Assembly: GCF_022376445.1 (NCBI RefSeq)
Contig: NW_025955085.1
Span: 1-64,000, forward strand
From: Fomitopsis serialis
Taxonomy: Eukaryota > Basidiomycota > Agaricomycetes > Polyporales > Fomitopsidaceae
Direction of reading: 5' to 3'
Length of the DNA: 64,000 bases
In this document: in pieces, positions 48,355 to 60,118 of the stretch
How the letters are laid out: each line of letters starts with the position of its first letter
How positions within the stretch are numbered: the first letter of the stretch is position 1
Position numbers and translations under genes: made by a program
The notes under the pieces: generated by a model
Databases searched by the model: none
Told to the model about the DNA's origin: nothing
The model's input: only the letters and a program-made list of their open reading frames with translations

Positions 48355-48389
48355 CGAGGACAGCAGGCGGCGGGGCGACACGCCAACGC

Positions 48390-48460
48390 ACGGGACGGGG
48401 TGACGTCAGCGGACACGCGGATGATTCCCAAGAAACTCTTGGGAGTCTTTGCGGCGATGC
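48390..48460. repeat. TGACGTCA plus hairpin element, copy a
   Basis: TGACGTCA palindrome, then a GC-rich spacer, then TCCCAAG-AAACT-CTTGGGA (7-bp arms, 48426-48444) and TCTTTGCGG. Related copies occur at about 50205-50255 and 50330-50395. Confidence 0.6.
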
Positions 48461-50199
48461 GAGATGCGGGTGCGGGTGCATGCCGGCGGCAGGAATCGAT
48501 GGTAGGGTTTTGAGTCGTCGTGGAGCTGGTCAACCGGTGTCCCTCACTGTAGATCCAAGGGAAGATTGGCGGCATCAACCCGCAGAGAGTTGTTGCCCAC
48601 GGGAGGCGCGCGGCAGTGTGGTCGTGTAATGGCCCGGGATGGAAGGAAGGTTGGGAGTGACGTAGATGTGGACGCTGACGAGTGGCGGGAGGCGACGGTT
48701 TGATGCGGCGGCGAGAACACGACGTGGGCGCGCATCGGGCGTGTCAAAGAACGACGACGTCAGGTGCAACGCACTACACTCAGGCTCATCCGAATCTTTG
48801 TTACGCGTGTCGGAACTTGAGCAGTCTTCGGAAGCAGGCCCCCTTCAGCCGTTCCTGATCCGAGAGGCGACCGACACCCACTCGTTGAGTTGGCTCGGGC
48901 GTTGCGCATTGTCGTCCAGCCCCTTAGCAGGGAACATTTTCCGAGTCGTATACGGCGGACGCGGCCAGTTCTCCGAGTACGACCTACACGCAGTTCAAGG
49001 TTCAACAGGGTGCCCGCACGGACGGACAGGCGGGGCCGCCACTCACGTGTTCGTTGATAAGAGTTGTGGATGCCGCAGACGGTATGCGTCAGGTTCAGCC
49101 GGCGGACTGCTGGCATGATGACTTTTAGCAGCTCCCCCACCGACTCCAGACGTTTGCCGAACGGGGCGGCTGCAGCAAGGTCCGGTCGCCACTGCTAGAG
49201 TGCAAAGTGACACCGAGGGAGACCTTCTCAAGCGAGTCCTCCGTCACAGCAAAGTCGGGAGCGTCACCGCCCTCCTCGACGTTCATTGCCTGTGCGAATG
49301 CCTCCCACATGCGGTCGGTAGTAGTCCTCCTCCATGCTCTTGTTGTCATGACCCTCGCTCCCAAGAGCCCGGTCGACGTTGTTCGCTATGGGGTTGTACG
49401 TCTGGTTGCCGAGACCGCGGATGGCGTACTTGACACCCGATAGCGTGTGCTCGCCGTTGCTGAACTCGCGCGAGAGGTTTCGAAGGACGAGGTTCTGTGA
49501 GCGGACCAAGCTTCCACACCCTGCTCAAGCCACGCCTGCCCGCTGCGGATGAAACCAAGCCGTGGCAGGCCTGAGCGACGCCTTTTTAACAGCGTTTTGA
49601 TGTGTCTACATGGCATGCTGGGATCTGCGTCTCGACCTCTCGTGTGCGAGCGGCACGAGTATTCCTGCGCGGGGCACACGCACGATGACCGTCGCGCAAC
49701 CAACACCGCGCCCTCCGTACACGTCCCGCCGCGCAAGAACTCTCCGAGGGCCTCTGGAAGTGTGCGTCTGGGTGATTTGGTCAGGGAATGGACACCGTGA
49801 CCCGAGGCTAGGGTTTGTAGTCAGCGGAATGTCATTCGGGCATACGGAATCCTTACAGCGAACGCGAGCGGCACCGCCACCCGTGAGATGGGCGATCACT
49901 GTCGCCGATTTGGGAGTCCTTTCGTGCACGACGTTCGTGCACGAGTGGGGCCTACATGGTGTAGTGGTGCGGCACTGTCTACTGGCCGTGCACGACGACG
50001 GCGATATCCAGGGTGGCGATGGTAGCGACGGGTGGGGAGGGTGTGCCGCGAAGAGAAGGTGGGCGGTACTGGCAAGGGGGCATGGCCGCAACACACTCCG
50101 GACGGTGGTGGTTGTGGATCAAGAAGGGCGTGGGTGAGCGGCGGGCGGCGGGTGGCATTTGTCGGCGCGGCGCGCGGGGGCAGAGGGGCAGACGGCAGA
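48461..50199. other. GC-rich interval, mostly unassigned
   Basis: Stop-poor because of high GC; long frames on both strands are therefore uninformative. One coding-like trace lies at about 49150-49500 on the minus strand: NLVLRNLSREFSNGEHTLSG and YNPIANNVDRALGSEG in one phase, MWEAFAQAMNVEEGGDAPDF and TEDSLEKVSLGVTLHS in another, joined only by a one-base shift near 49328. It reads like a real protein, family unknown. Confidence 0.35.
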
Positions 50200-50395
50200 A
50201 GCCGACGTCGCGCGCGCGATTCCCAAGGACTCCTGCGGGATCTCGCCGCTATCGCGGGGGCGCGGTGATGGTGGATAGGGCGCAGACGGGGACCACGGTG
50301 CGCACTGGCAGGGACGGTCTATCCGGCACAAGGCGACGTCACGCGCGGCGCGCAAGAGTACTCCCAAGGACCGCTTGGGAGACTTTGCGGGCGGC
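50200..50395. repeat. hairpin elements, copies b and c
   Basis: Copy c (about 50203-50245) has GACGTCGCGCGCGCGATTCC and a degenerate TCCCAAG/CTGCGGGA hairpin. Copy b (about 50335-50395) has GACGTCAC and a perfect 8-bp hairpin CTCCCAAG-GACCG-CTTGGGAG at 50361-50381, then ACTTTGCGGG. Shared order of blocks with the element at 48.4 kb shows common origin. Confidence 0.6.
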
Positions 50396-50587
50396 GGTGC
50401 GGCGTCGGCGACCGAGGGGTGCGCGGACGGTGGACGAGAGCCTGGGGGACACGGTGCGGCTTGTTTGGGGCGTGTGTTGTCAGAGGTGCGCGGGAGATGA
50501 TGTGCGTACTGGGCGTGAGGGGCGACGGCGGGAGGGACTCGGACGCGAGGTCGCGCGACGCGCGGCGCGTGGGCGGCGATCACAGCA

Positions 50588-50805
50588 CGTGATGTGAAGG
50601 TGCGCGGTGGCGTGACCGTCTGCAGCGGGGCGGGGCGGGGAGGTGCAGCGGGATGGCGCGTGGCGTGTGGCGGGAGTGGCGGGCGACGCAGAGGGTGGCG
50701 GGTGGCGGGAGTGGCGGGCGACAAGGGCAGAGGTGGCGGCGGGTGGCGGGGTGGACGACGGCGGAGAGCGACGGGGAGGCGCGACGAGGGCAGGGTGGCG
50801 CTGGT
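50588..50805 (+). repeat. G-rich minisatellite
   Basis: Dense GGCGGG and GGGAG blocks; GTGGCGGGAGTGGCGGGCGA is repeated exactly about 34 bp apart (about 50669 and 50703). Many closely spaced G runs on the plus strand could form G-quadruplexes. The continuous open frames on both strands here are a composition effect. Confidence 0.75.
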
Positions 50806-51320
50806 CACGGGACGTTAGAATGCCCATTAGCCGACTGGAACAACCCGCACGGATTAAGGTCAGTCGTTCAAATCGGCTAGCGGGAATTCTTTTTTTGCGC
50901 TCTAGGCAAAGGTGTTTTCCAACGGCGACCTGGCGACACGGTTCTGAGGGTGCGCCGAAGAGGACCGCAACGCCGGTCAGACGTTCCTAGAGCGTAACTT
51001 GTAAACGTAGTATTTATAAACTTTATGTAAGGTACAGTTGCAAGCCATAGTTCGTAAGGAGCAGTGGCGGTATAGCTACTGTACAGTGAGAGATGTCCGA
51101 GAGGAGGGAATAGCTACAGGAGAGGGGATTGTATACAGTGACGATCGACCAGAGAAACGCATGTCCGAGATGATACAAATAATGGGACTGCACGAGCGTC
51201 CAGCGCATACGACCAAGCACATCCGGAAAGAAGTTATTTTTGCCGCGCGGGTCGAGATAGGTGGGGGGCGTTCGAGGCGGCGAAGGGAGGACGGAATAAC
51301 GACGGGGGTCCTCGTGCATC
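50806..51320. other. 3' flank of DUF6699 paralogue 5
   Basis: AT-richer sequence downstream of the minus-strand gene; nothing supported. Confidence 0.4.
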
Positions 51321-52080
51321 TCACGACGCCGTGACGGCGAGCTGAAGATCGCAATAGACCGCACCGCCCGACGCGCTCGTCACTTCGACGGCGTTGAAGA
51401 GGACCCTGGTGCCCAGAAAGTCGACGCGGCGAGGGGTGCGCACGGACGCCGCGACGCGCTGCCGCGCATCGGTGGGGAAGCAGTTGTACTCGTTGGCCAA
51501 GACGGGCTGCGCCATCGCCCGCCCGATGCCTTCGAGGACATCCCCGACGGTGACGCCGCTCGCTTGGGAGGCGCGCACTTCAAATTGGAACACGCCGATG
51601 ATGTTGACGAAGACGCTTCGCGCGGGCGGCGACGCGAAGCTGTCCGTGACGTTGCGGTGGGAGAACGGCGCCCGGAACTCAATCTGCGAGGCCGGCAGGG
51701 AGATGTTGAACCTGAGCGTATTTGGGTGGAACATCGGGTGGATGGTGTAGCCCGCGGACCCACGCTGCCCGCGTGCTCTCTCCGGGGTTGTGGGCGGAGT
51801 CATGAGGCCATCTATGGTAACGCGCCGAAGATCGTCAACATACAGTCGGAGCGGAAAATAAATGCGAAGTTTGCATACAAGTAGCTCGAGAACCCGGAGC
51901 AGCGCCGTAACCCGCGGGGTGCATGTACGGCGCACCGGCAGGTGCGCCGTATCCGGGGAGAAAATGGGTCGGCGTGACTGGTGACGGGGGCAAGTCCTTC
52001 GGACTCATGTAGGGCGCGTTGGGCACCGGTGTGGTGGGAACACGAGTGGTACTCGACGATGGGCTCGGAGGGTACTGCAT
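51321..52080 (-). CDS. DUF6699-type protein (paralogue 5)
   Basis: Two exons: 52080-51879 and 51811-51321, with a 67-bp intron GTATGC...CATAG that keeps frame (TAT formed across the splice, then GGCLM-type coding). The start MQYPPSPSSSTTRVPTTPVP is the only in-frame ATG for the N-terminus; the frame is open upstream without an ATG. A Pro/Tyr-rich leader precedes the domain: LRFNISLPASQIEFRAPFSH, VTVGDVLEGIGRAMAQPVLA and PRRVDFLGTRVLFNAVEV. It is the shortest copy, about 230 residues. Function unknown. Confidence 0.82.
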
Positions 52081-52898
52081 GGTGACAAGTGTTGTAGCTG
52101 AGGTGTGACAGTAGACTGCTAGCCGAGGTCGTTGGGATGGAGGCGGCGGGCAGAAATGCGGAGGCGGACGGGGCGGGGGGCGGGGCGGGCAGATTGATAC
52201 GGAACGCACCCGGCGCGGCGGGCGGATTTATACGAGTCATCGTGTTTGTATGGGGCGGGGACGCGCGACGTCGCCAAACAATGCTGGCCGCAGGCGGGGC
52301 GGTCGAGTCATGCGGTCGTCGCAGCCCCGACGCGCGTCGGTGATGGCGAACCCGCCTTATCGCCCGGCATCCCGTCTGCCGGGCGCCTTCCCACGGCGGC
52401 AGGCGCGACCTACCATATTGGGCCACGCGCCCATTGCCATATGGGGTATCATCGCGCCCTCCGCCCACGCCGCGCGCCGCATGGCACGTCGGCCCTGCAC
52501 CTCGCCCACAGCGCGTGACGGCGCGACTTCCCATCTGGGCTCCCGCCTTGTCCTCAGGAAGCAGGGGCGGTGTGACCATCGATTGGTGTCGCCCGCCGTG
52601 CCGCCCGCGTACGCCGCAGGACAATGCTTCGTGCTCTCCTTCCCGGCTCCGAACCCGCACACATTTCTCGGTGCAGCTCCAAGTCGCAGGTGCCTCCGTC
52701 CGGACACAATGGCGGCGCCGTTTGAATGGCCGTCTCGGACCGGCCGTCGGTCTTCGCGCGTGAACATCACGACCGCAAACTACCCACGGCGCAGTGAGAA
52801 TGACATGCGTGACATTACTTGGGGGCTAAACATACCGCAACAAATGGAATATACAATAACTATGCCATAACTGACGCAGATAGCATGAGAGCAGACGT
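52081..52898. other. GC-rich intergenic region
   Basis: Upstream of DUF6699 paralogue 5 and downstream of POLG. The open frames on both strands have Pro/Arg/Ala-rich random composition and no motif. Confidence 0.45.
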
Positions 52899-55800
52899 TC
52901 ACGAAAGCATGTCCAACGACTTGAGCAGCTGCTCGATAGTGATGTTCCAGTCTACGCCGTCCCCGTCGCCCAGCGCCCGAACCTTCTTCAGACGCTTGAG
53001 CCCATTAACATTCTTGCTAGTCTTACTTTTGGTCTTCTTTAGGTTGTTTCCAAACTTCGCCCTGTGATCCATCGCGAGCTGCTTAATCTCCTCGACGTCG
53101 GAGATGGTCTGCGCTCGCAGCCACGCAGCGCTCTCTGCCCGGTGGACAAGACAGTCAGGTTGACGATACCCGACGAGGTCGCCCCCGCAGCGGATACCGT
53201 CATTTTCGACCATCGGCGCTCCGTTGGGCCAAAGGGAGCCGCCACCAGTCTTTTCTAGGACCTCGGCGATGTCCAAGCTCTCGCCCGGCGGGATGGGGAT
53301 GGGCTGCGACGGCGTCACGCAAGGCATATCGACCTCCTTGCGCAGCACCTTGTCGACGTCAACAGCGGAGAAGAACGCCACGCCCTGCGGGAGATCATCC
53401 ATGCCCAGCTTGTAAGCGAACAAGCTGCGCGTCCAGAGGTTGGCAATTTGGAGCGCGAGCGCTGCTCTGTAACGGTCTTCTTCCTTGACCAAGTACCGCA
53501 GTTCGTCGTGCACGGAGATGAGGTAGCGCGCCTGGATGTTGTACTTCTTGATGAGATGCTCCATCGAGACAATGAGGAGGTGCAGGTAATCGACACCCGA
53601 GGATTGAACGACCCAGTTGATACGAGAAGGCATGTAGTCGTCACCAAACGTCGCTGGCAAGTACTCCTTCGATAGCGCGTACGTCACCCCACACCCGAGC
53701 GCAGGCGTCTGCGGCCGGTCCGACAGCGCGATCTCCTCAAGCTTGTTGAAGACGAAACTCTCCGTGCCGCCGTACCAGAACTTGCGTCCGAACAGATCAC
53801 CGCGGTGGGTGTTCTTACCCTTCGTAGACGCGTACAGGTTCTGCGCGAGCTTCTGCGCCTGCTCGGGCAGCATGCCGGCGTTCGACTGCAGCAGCAGCAA
53901 GACTGCGTGACGCATCCCGGCGCCGTAGATACGCGAGTAGTTGAACACCTTCGCCTGGTCACGCGAGATGCCCAGAATGCTCGCAGTCTTGGAGTGCAGA
54001 TCCGTGCCCGCCGCCTTGGTCCCCTCGAGCGTCATCCACCCAATTGCAGTCGCGCCGTGCAGACCGAACTGCGCGTCGCCCATCACGCTCGAGATCCACA
54101 GCTCCTCCGAGTCGACGTCGGCGCCAACGATAGCGTACCCCTCCGGGGCGCGCACCATCGCCTTCAGCTCGGACCCTACTCGGTTCTTCTTCGCATTGCT
54201 CGCGGTCAGCCACGTCTTCTCGATCGCGCGCCGCGTCACTGTGCCCATCGTGATGACCTGCGGGAGGATGATGCCCCACTTCTTGCCCTCCTCGGCGGGC
54301 TGCGGGAGGCCCGCTTTGACGCGCTCGTCCTGCCAGACGACCATCTGGTTGAGGACCCGGTCGCGGGCGCTGATCCAGTAGCTGCACTGCGCGTTCATGT
54401 CGAGGGCGTCCTTGGCCTCGTCGCCCGGGCTCGTCAGCGTCCCGTCCTGCGCGTACTTCATGAACGTCTTGCCGAGGGGGCTCCCTACGTTGGCCTCGTC
54501 GCCGTCCTTGTGCGGGAGCTTGTAAAACATGTAGCCCTCGTCGGCCATCGCCCGCAGCGGCGCATCCGCCTCCACTGGAAAAGCGACCGATTTCGCACGA
54601 GTCTCGAAGCCGGCGTCGGGAGGGACGCGGAAGGTCCACCCATGCTCCCGAGAGTGGAAGAGCGGCCAGCCCTGCCAGGAGAGACGCAGAAGGAGCGGCG
54701 CGAGCCGACTACGCACAGTGAGGTCGAGAGTCCCCGGCTGTGCGTCCTTCTTCGGCTTCGCGAGATCCCAAAACCACTTGGGCCACTTCACGGCACCAGA
54801 GCCTACGGAGCTCCCCTTCGAGGTCGTTTTCGGTGTAGTGGTTTTCGGCGTAGAAGTAACCTCCTCCGTCGAAGTAACGCCGTCTTCAATTATGCCTTGG
54901 CAGGTTGGATGAGCTTTCCTCGGAGGTCGTACGGGCGTCCAGTCCAGCTGCCTTAACGAAGGGTCCTTCTCGACTTCGATTTTGTCCATCTGCACGATCT
55001 TCTCTGCTACAGCCATGACGCGCTCCGTCATCCATTGATACTTGTACTTGCTCGAGAGGGCGAACGCCAGCTCGTCGTCATCGGTCACTAATCTTCCTTG
55101 CCGCAGGCCGTGCAACCCGCACACCGCCGAAAACACTTCGAATATGTTACGACCGGTGCCGCCGATCTTCAGGGGGCGACACACCTCGCCAGACACAAGC
55201 CAATGCCAGCGGTGCTCCGCCGAGTACTGCAGGGGTACCCCGTCGTACTTGGAGCGAAGCAGGAGTGGCATTACACGCCCCAGGAACACACTACTGAATG
55301 TGCCCGACTTGAGGAGGGAAGCGTACCAGGTTGGGACATCAGTTGAGGCCTAGCACAAACATTGAATGCATATTCCGTCAAATCATACACTTGGCTTACC
55401 TTGACACCTCGCGTCTTGCCCGCGACTTTAGGGGTCCAATCTAGCTGGCTGAGCCAAACGTCCGACTTCCAACTCTCGTCGTCCATCATGCCCTTTGCCT
55501 GGCATGCCAGGTCCTGTAGCCGTCTCTTCACCTTCTCTTCCAACTCCTTGTACGTACGTTCGGCCTCGGCGAGATAGGTGTCCCACTTTTCGTTGACCGT
55601 TAGGAAGCTTGATCCCATCGTCAACACGCCAGCGAAAGATACAGGGTTCGGGCACGCGTTGAGAAATGAAGGAAGGACTTTGCTGAAAACAGCGTGAGTG
55701 ACTGCGACGTCGCCAGCACAGTAGTTCAGGTAGTCCTGGACGCCCTGGAGAATCTCCTCCCTCGTGCTCGTCATGAAGTCGTTGCGGATCGCTTTGTCCA

Positions 55801-57036
55801 TGTCAATGTCGCAGTGCAACTTCGCAACGTCGGCGAGTGAGTTCGCGGACGTGAGGTCCTCCCAGCGCTGGCACGACATCTCATCCTCCTCGGCCTCCTC
55901 AAACTCCTCGGCCTGCAAAGAAGGCAGACCCTCCTCCAAGTCGTGTAGCAGCCGACCGAGCTCCTCGACCTTGGCGGGATCGGTTTCCGAGAGTCGGCGC
56001 TCCTCAGCCTGGCGCATGAGCTCCAGAACGGCTTCGATAGCTTCCTCCTTCTGCTGCTGTGCCTTTTCCTTCGTCTTCCGGTACTTCGCCCACGCGGGCC
56101 GCTGATGAGATGAAATACCCTTCACGGCAACGTGCAGAGCCATGGTATCGATGAACCGCGTCTGCGTGCCGTCGACACTGTACTCCTCCAGGACGCGACC
56201 ACGGTCGTATGACACGTTATGCCCGACCACCACACGGGGCACCGTACGACCGCCCATAGGGATCAGCTGCTTGCTCTCCTCCGTCTCGCCCAAGAGCCAC
56301 GGCGACACCCAGGAATACCACGCGTTCTTCGACGCTGCGCACGCCATGACGGCATACGGGCTGTACTCCGGCATCGTCTCCACGTCGAACACGAGCATCT
56401 CCTCCGCCTGACCGCTGAACTCAGGACACTCAACGTGCTCGTAGTAGCTCGAGCCATCCGGTTGGTAGAGATACCTCGTCCATCCCGCCTGCATGTTCCA
56501 ATGGTCGGGTCGCGGCGGGAGCTCCGCGCCAGCGAGGTCTTTCGCGAGGGAGAGCCATGGATGCGCTGCGCTGGCGCCGATAGCGTGGAAGTGTTCGTCG
56601 AGATTGCGGCCCTGCAGGGGCGGGAGCGTGAAGCTGGTGTTCGGAAGGACGGATCCTTGTGCGGGGTCGAGCCCGTGCGTTTTGAGGTGTTCCCGGGCGA
56701 TGTGCACGTACGAGGACTCGGGAGAGGGGAAGGATATGTTGCGGAAGATCTGCTGGTGCAGCTGGCGAGAGAGAAGCTGCACGCCGACCTGGTTGCGCTT
56801 GACCTCTGCGAAACCGTTAGCAAGACCTCATCAAGCAACGTTTGCGACGCACCCTCTTGTCTCGCGACCTCCTGAGTGGGCTGGGAACATAGCTCCTCCT
56901 GCTCGGTGCTCCTATGATCTGGGACTGCACGCTTGGGAGCGCTGGTTGGCAGAGGCTTCTGCTGCAGAACAGAGGTGGGCAGAGAAGTATGAAATAGTCG
57001 GGAACGTCTTGCAACTGGGAGCGACTTGGCCAGCAT
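52899..57036 (-). CDS. MIP1: mitochondrial DNA polymerase gamma (family A)
   Basis: Three exons, 57036-56853, 56805-55361 and 55307-52899, introns of 47 bp (GTGCGT...CGCAG) and 53 bp (GTTTGT...CAAG); total 1345 residues with no break. The start MLAKSLPVARRSRLFHTSLP is an Arg-rich mitochondrial presequence. Exonuclease motifs: MLVFDVETMPEYS (I), VVGHNVSYDRGR (II), YCAGDVAVTHAVF (III), so proofreading should be active. Polymerase motifs: VGADVDSEELWISSVMGDAQ (A), RDQAKVFNYSRIYGAG (B, with a bulge in the Asp-Gln-Ala-Lys helix typical of POLG) and YLISVHDELRYLV (C, catalytic His-Asp-Glu). It replicates and repairs mitochondrial DNA. The C-terminal extension beyond the palm is about 200 residues, as in fungal Mip1. 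Single-copy housekeeping gene, a good positional anchor. Confidence 0.97.
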
Positions 57037-57937
57037 TCGACCAGGCCTCGCATTCGCTTCCCCAACCAGGCTCCTTTCTGCGACAGAGAACAGGCGTAGG
57101 AGGCGACTAGGAGGAATAGGAGGAATTGGGGGAGACTCGAAAAAAGGGCGAAATGAGGTGTCCAGTACTTGGTTACTTTTAATCTGTCGCCGACGATCTT
57201 GACAGAAATGCTCACTGTTACCAAAAATGGAAACCTCCACCTTCGCCGTTGCGCTCACATTGTCATTGTGACTCACAACGATACTTACGCATCTGTGTAC
57301 AGCTGCTCTTCTTGGGACTACATCTGGACCGTCTTGAGTCGAGCTCAGTCAATTATATAGCGGTACTTTCTCGGTTCCTCGAAGGCATTGAGCTCAAATT
57401 CGGCGATAGGGCTGCAGCAGCAGGCACGCATTGACGGTCACAACCTAGTATGTAGGCCCCTTGTTTTCGCTCACCCACGGTCCCTCGCCCCTGGGATAAA
57501 ACAATGTCCAGTTCTGCGCGTCACGCCATACGGTATGTATGTGCACGGCCACGATAACAAGTAAATTCATTTGCCAAGCCTGCGCGTGTACATCCAGCTG
57601 CAGATCCAAGACGGCGATTTGTTGCAGCAGTGCGCAACAACTTCAAGTAATCGCACGACTCGTAGCTGGAAGTCACCACAACAGGACATGGCCCACCCCC
57701 AAATATTCATCTCTCCTCTGCCAGGGCGTCGACGCTTCTTCAGCTTCGGCTTCAGAGTCCAATGAAGCATTTGCACTTATCGGTGCACAGCGACCATGTG
57801 CAACGAACCCGTCAGTGCTGTGTGCGATGTGCGCCCTTGTGCGCCCCGTGCAATCAATAACGGCAGCGGTCCCTGCCGCTGCATAAATATCACTGCTTGA
57901 TGCTCGGCCGCCAGGGATTTTCCTCTGGCGGTCCAGT
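57037..57937. other. divergent intergenic region
   Basis: About 0.9 kb separating POLG (-) and the phosphatase (+), which are divergently oriented and may share regulatory sequence. No gene seen; CATAAATA-like sequence at about 57884 lies about 50 bp before the phosphatase ATG. Confidence 0.5.
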
Positions 57938-59772
57938 ATGGTCTCCGTGCTCCTGCTCGCTGCCCTGCCCTTCGCTGCTGCGCTCCCGCACTCATACTCA
58001 GCCTCGATCTTCGTGGGGTCGACAATTTCCGCGGCGTTTCCGCCCCGGTGCGACTAGCACGTCCTACAAAGAGTACTTCCCCGATGCAGCAGAGGTTGGA
58101 TTCGCCGGACCCACTCCCAGTACGTGTTCGACGAGTCTTTCACGCGTCGCATCCACTGAACGACGCGTCCACAGCTGGGGCTGAACCGGAGGCCATCCAG
58201 ACGGCACCTGCGGCACCTGTGAAGTCGGATACGTACCCGCTCGTTGCGGATGGCGCGGCGTATAGCCCGTCGTTCAATCCGATGCGCTACTGGGGCAACC
58301 TCTCGCCGTGGTTCTCAGTCGGCGGCGCGTTTGGGTTGCCGGAAGCGTCCCCACAAGTTCCATCTGGCTGCGAACTCACTCAGGCGCACATCGTTCAGCG
58401 GCACGGCGCACGATACCCCACATCTGGCACGAACAAGTTCGCCGCGCTCTTGCAGAACGCAGTCGTGAACAGACCGGATTCACCGCCAAGGGTCCCCTCG
58501 GTTCCTCAACACCTGGACGTACAAGCTCGGCGCGGAGATCCTTACGCCCTTCGGTAGGAAGCAGCTGTATGACCTGGTGTCGCGTCAAGGGTGCAGTACG
58601 GACACCTGCTGAGTGGCTTCACGCAGCTTCCCGTGTTCCGCACGACCTCCGAGTGGCGGATGGTCCAGTCCGCACGCAACTGGGCTGCAGGCTTCTTCGG
58701 TCTCGAGGAGTACCCCACGTCGTACTATGAGGAGATCATCATCGAGGAGGACGGCTATAACAATACGCTCGTGCCGTGGAATGACTGTGCGAATGCGAAT
58801 GGCGACCTATACGAGATGGGCAGTTGGTATGCGAACAATTGGACGGAGATATACTTGAAGGGCGCTGTGGAGCGGCTGCAGCAGTATGTCGATGGTGTGG
58901 AACTCACTACGACATATGTATCGGAGATGCAGGACCTGTGCGCGTACGAGACGGTGTCGATCGGTTACTCGAAGTTCTGCGACTTGTTCACTGAGGAGGA
59001 ATGGAAGGGCTACCAGTACGCAAATGGTCAGTTTTGGCGGTGTCGTCAGTAGCTTGTCGCTTACATAGTTTCGCAGACTTGGACTTCTGGTACGCTGACG
59101 GGCCTGGAACCCTACCGGTGCTGCGCAGGGCATAGGATACGTGCAAGAGCTGCTTGCGCGTCTGACGCAGACACCTATGACCCTATTTGACACGACGACC
59201 AACGGGACGCTTGACGGGAACAACATCACGTTCCCTCTCAATCAACCGATCTACATGGACGCCACCCACGATACTAATATTGCTTCTAGTGAGTTCCCAA
59301 TATTTTCTTTCATATAGAATGCTGGCTGAGATCATACAGTCGCCGTTGCTATGAATTTCACGAGCATGGTTGCAAGCGGTCCGCTGCCAGTAGATCACAT
59401 ACCGCTTGATTTGGTGCGAGCATCTCTTGCCGCCTCTCCTGACATCTACTCACCTACACCTCGTAGAGCTACAACACCCAACACATCGCGCCCTTCGCCG
59501 CTCATCTCGTAGGGCAAGTTATGACTTGCCCTGTAACTGACAGTCCCTCCGGGTCTGAGAAGTACATACGCTGGCTTCTGAACGACGGCGCGGTGCCCCT
59601 CACCGGTATCAAGTACTGCGAGGAGCCCAATAAGGACGGCCTGTGCCTGTTGGGCAACTTCATTAAGGGCATGCAGGAGCGCGTCGCGGAGGTTGACTTC
59701 CAGTACGACTGCTTTGGCGACGTGTCCGTGCCGTACCCAGATAACTTGACGAATGGAAGGTATATCCGATAG
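57938..59772 (+). pseudogene. histidine acid phosphatase (phytase-like), several frame breaks
   Basis: ATG 57938 begins a signal peptide (MVSVLLLAALPFAAALPHSY). Family landmarks run in order: YKEYFPDAAEVGFAGPTP, YWGNLSPWFSVGG, the catalytic QRHGARYPTSG, FLNTWTYKLGAEILTPFG, LLSGFTQLPVFRTT, the proton-donor site MDATHDTNIAS, LPVDHIPLDL and YDCFGDVSVPYPDN. Expected function is secreted release of phosphate from phytate or other esters. Introns near 59030, 59290 and 59416 are clean. Phase changes occur near 58044, 58471, 58500, 58576 and 59108; each of the last four is explained by one lost base in a short homopolymer. As assembled, no full-length protein can be made. Decay or homopolymer sequencing error are both possible. 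Confidence 0.8.
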
Positions 59773-60118
59773 CATGGGGTGTGTTGCTCGGTTGAAAAAA
59801 AAGTAAGGGTAGAGTCGGTACCGTACAACATTACGATACTATTCGCATAACTTACCTGAAACCCGGAACGCGAGGGCAGTCATAACACACCAAGTTGGGT
59901 GGTTGAGCCTGAGCGCAACCTGAGCGTTAGACTCCTCGATCTCAGCCACAATATCGGTCGCGACTCGCGATGGCTGCTCGGAGTCACCGCTCCTCCTCCT
60001 CCTCCTCCTCCGTCCCTGAAATTCATCCCGATTTATCAGTGACTGGAAGACCACTACGCTTCTTGCATTCAAACCGACCGTACTTCAAGCTACAGCTCTG
60101 ATCAAGGAGGTGATAGTC
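59773..60118. other. intergenic with (TCC)n microsatellite
   Basis: A run of about eight CTC/TCC triplets lies at 59990-60013. Nothing else supported. Confidence 0.6.

Noticed and set aside
50013..50827. Overlapping 115-229 codon frames on both strands
   Set aside because: The region is extremely GC-rich and repetitive, so stops are rare in all phases; translations are Arg/Pro/Gly-rich without motifs.
53805..54956. 383-codon open frame on the plus strand
   Set aside because: It is the reverse complement of the POLG palm region, whose motifs and splicing are unambiguous; it is open because of codon bias.
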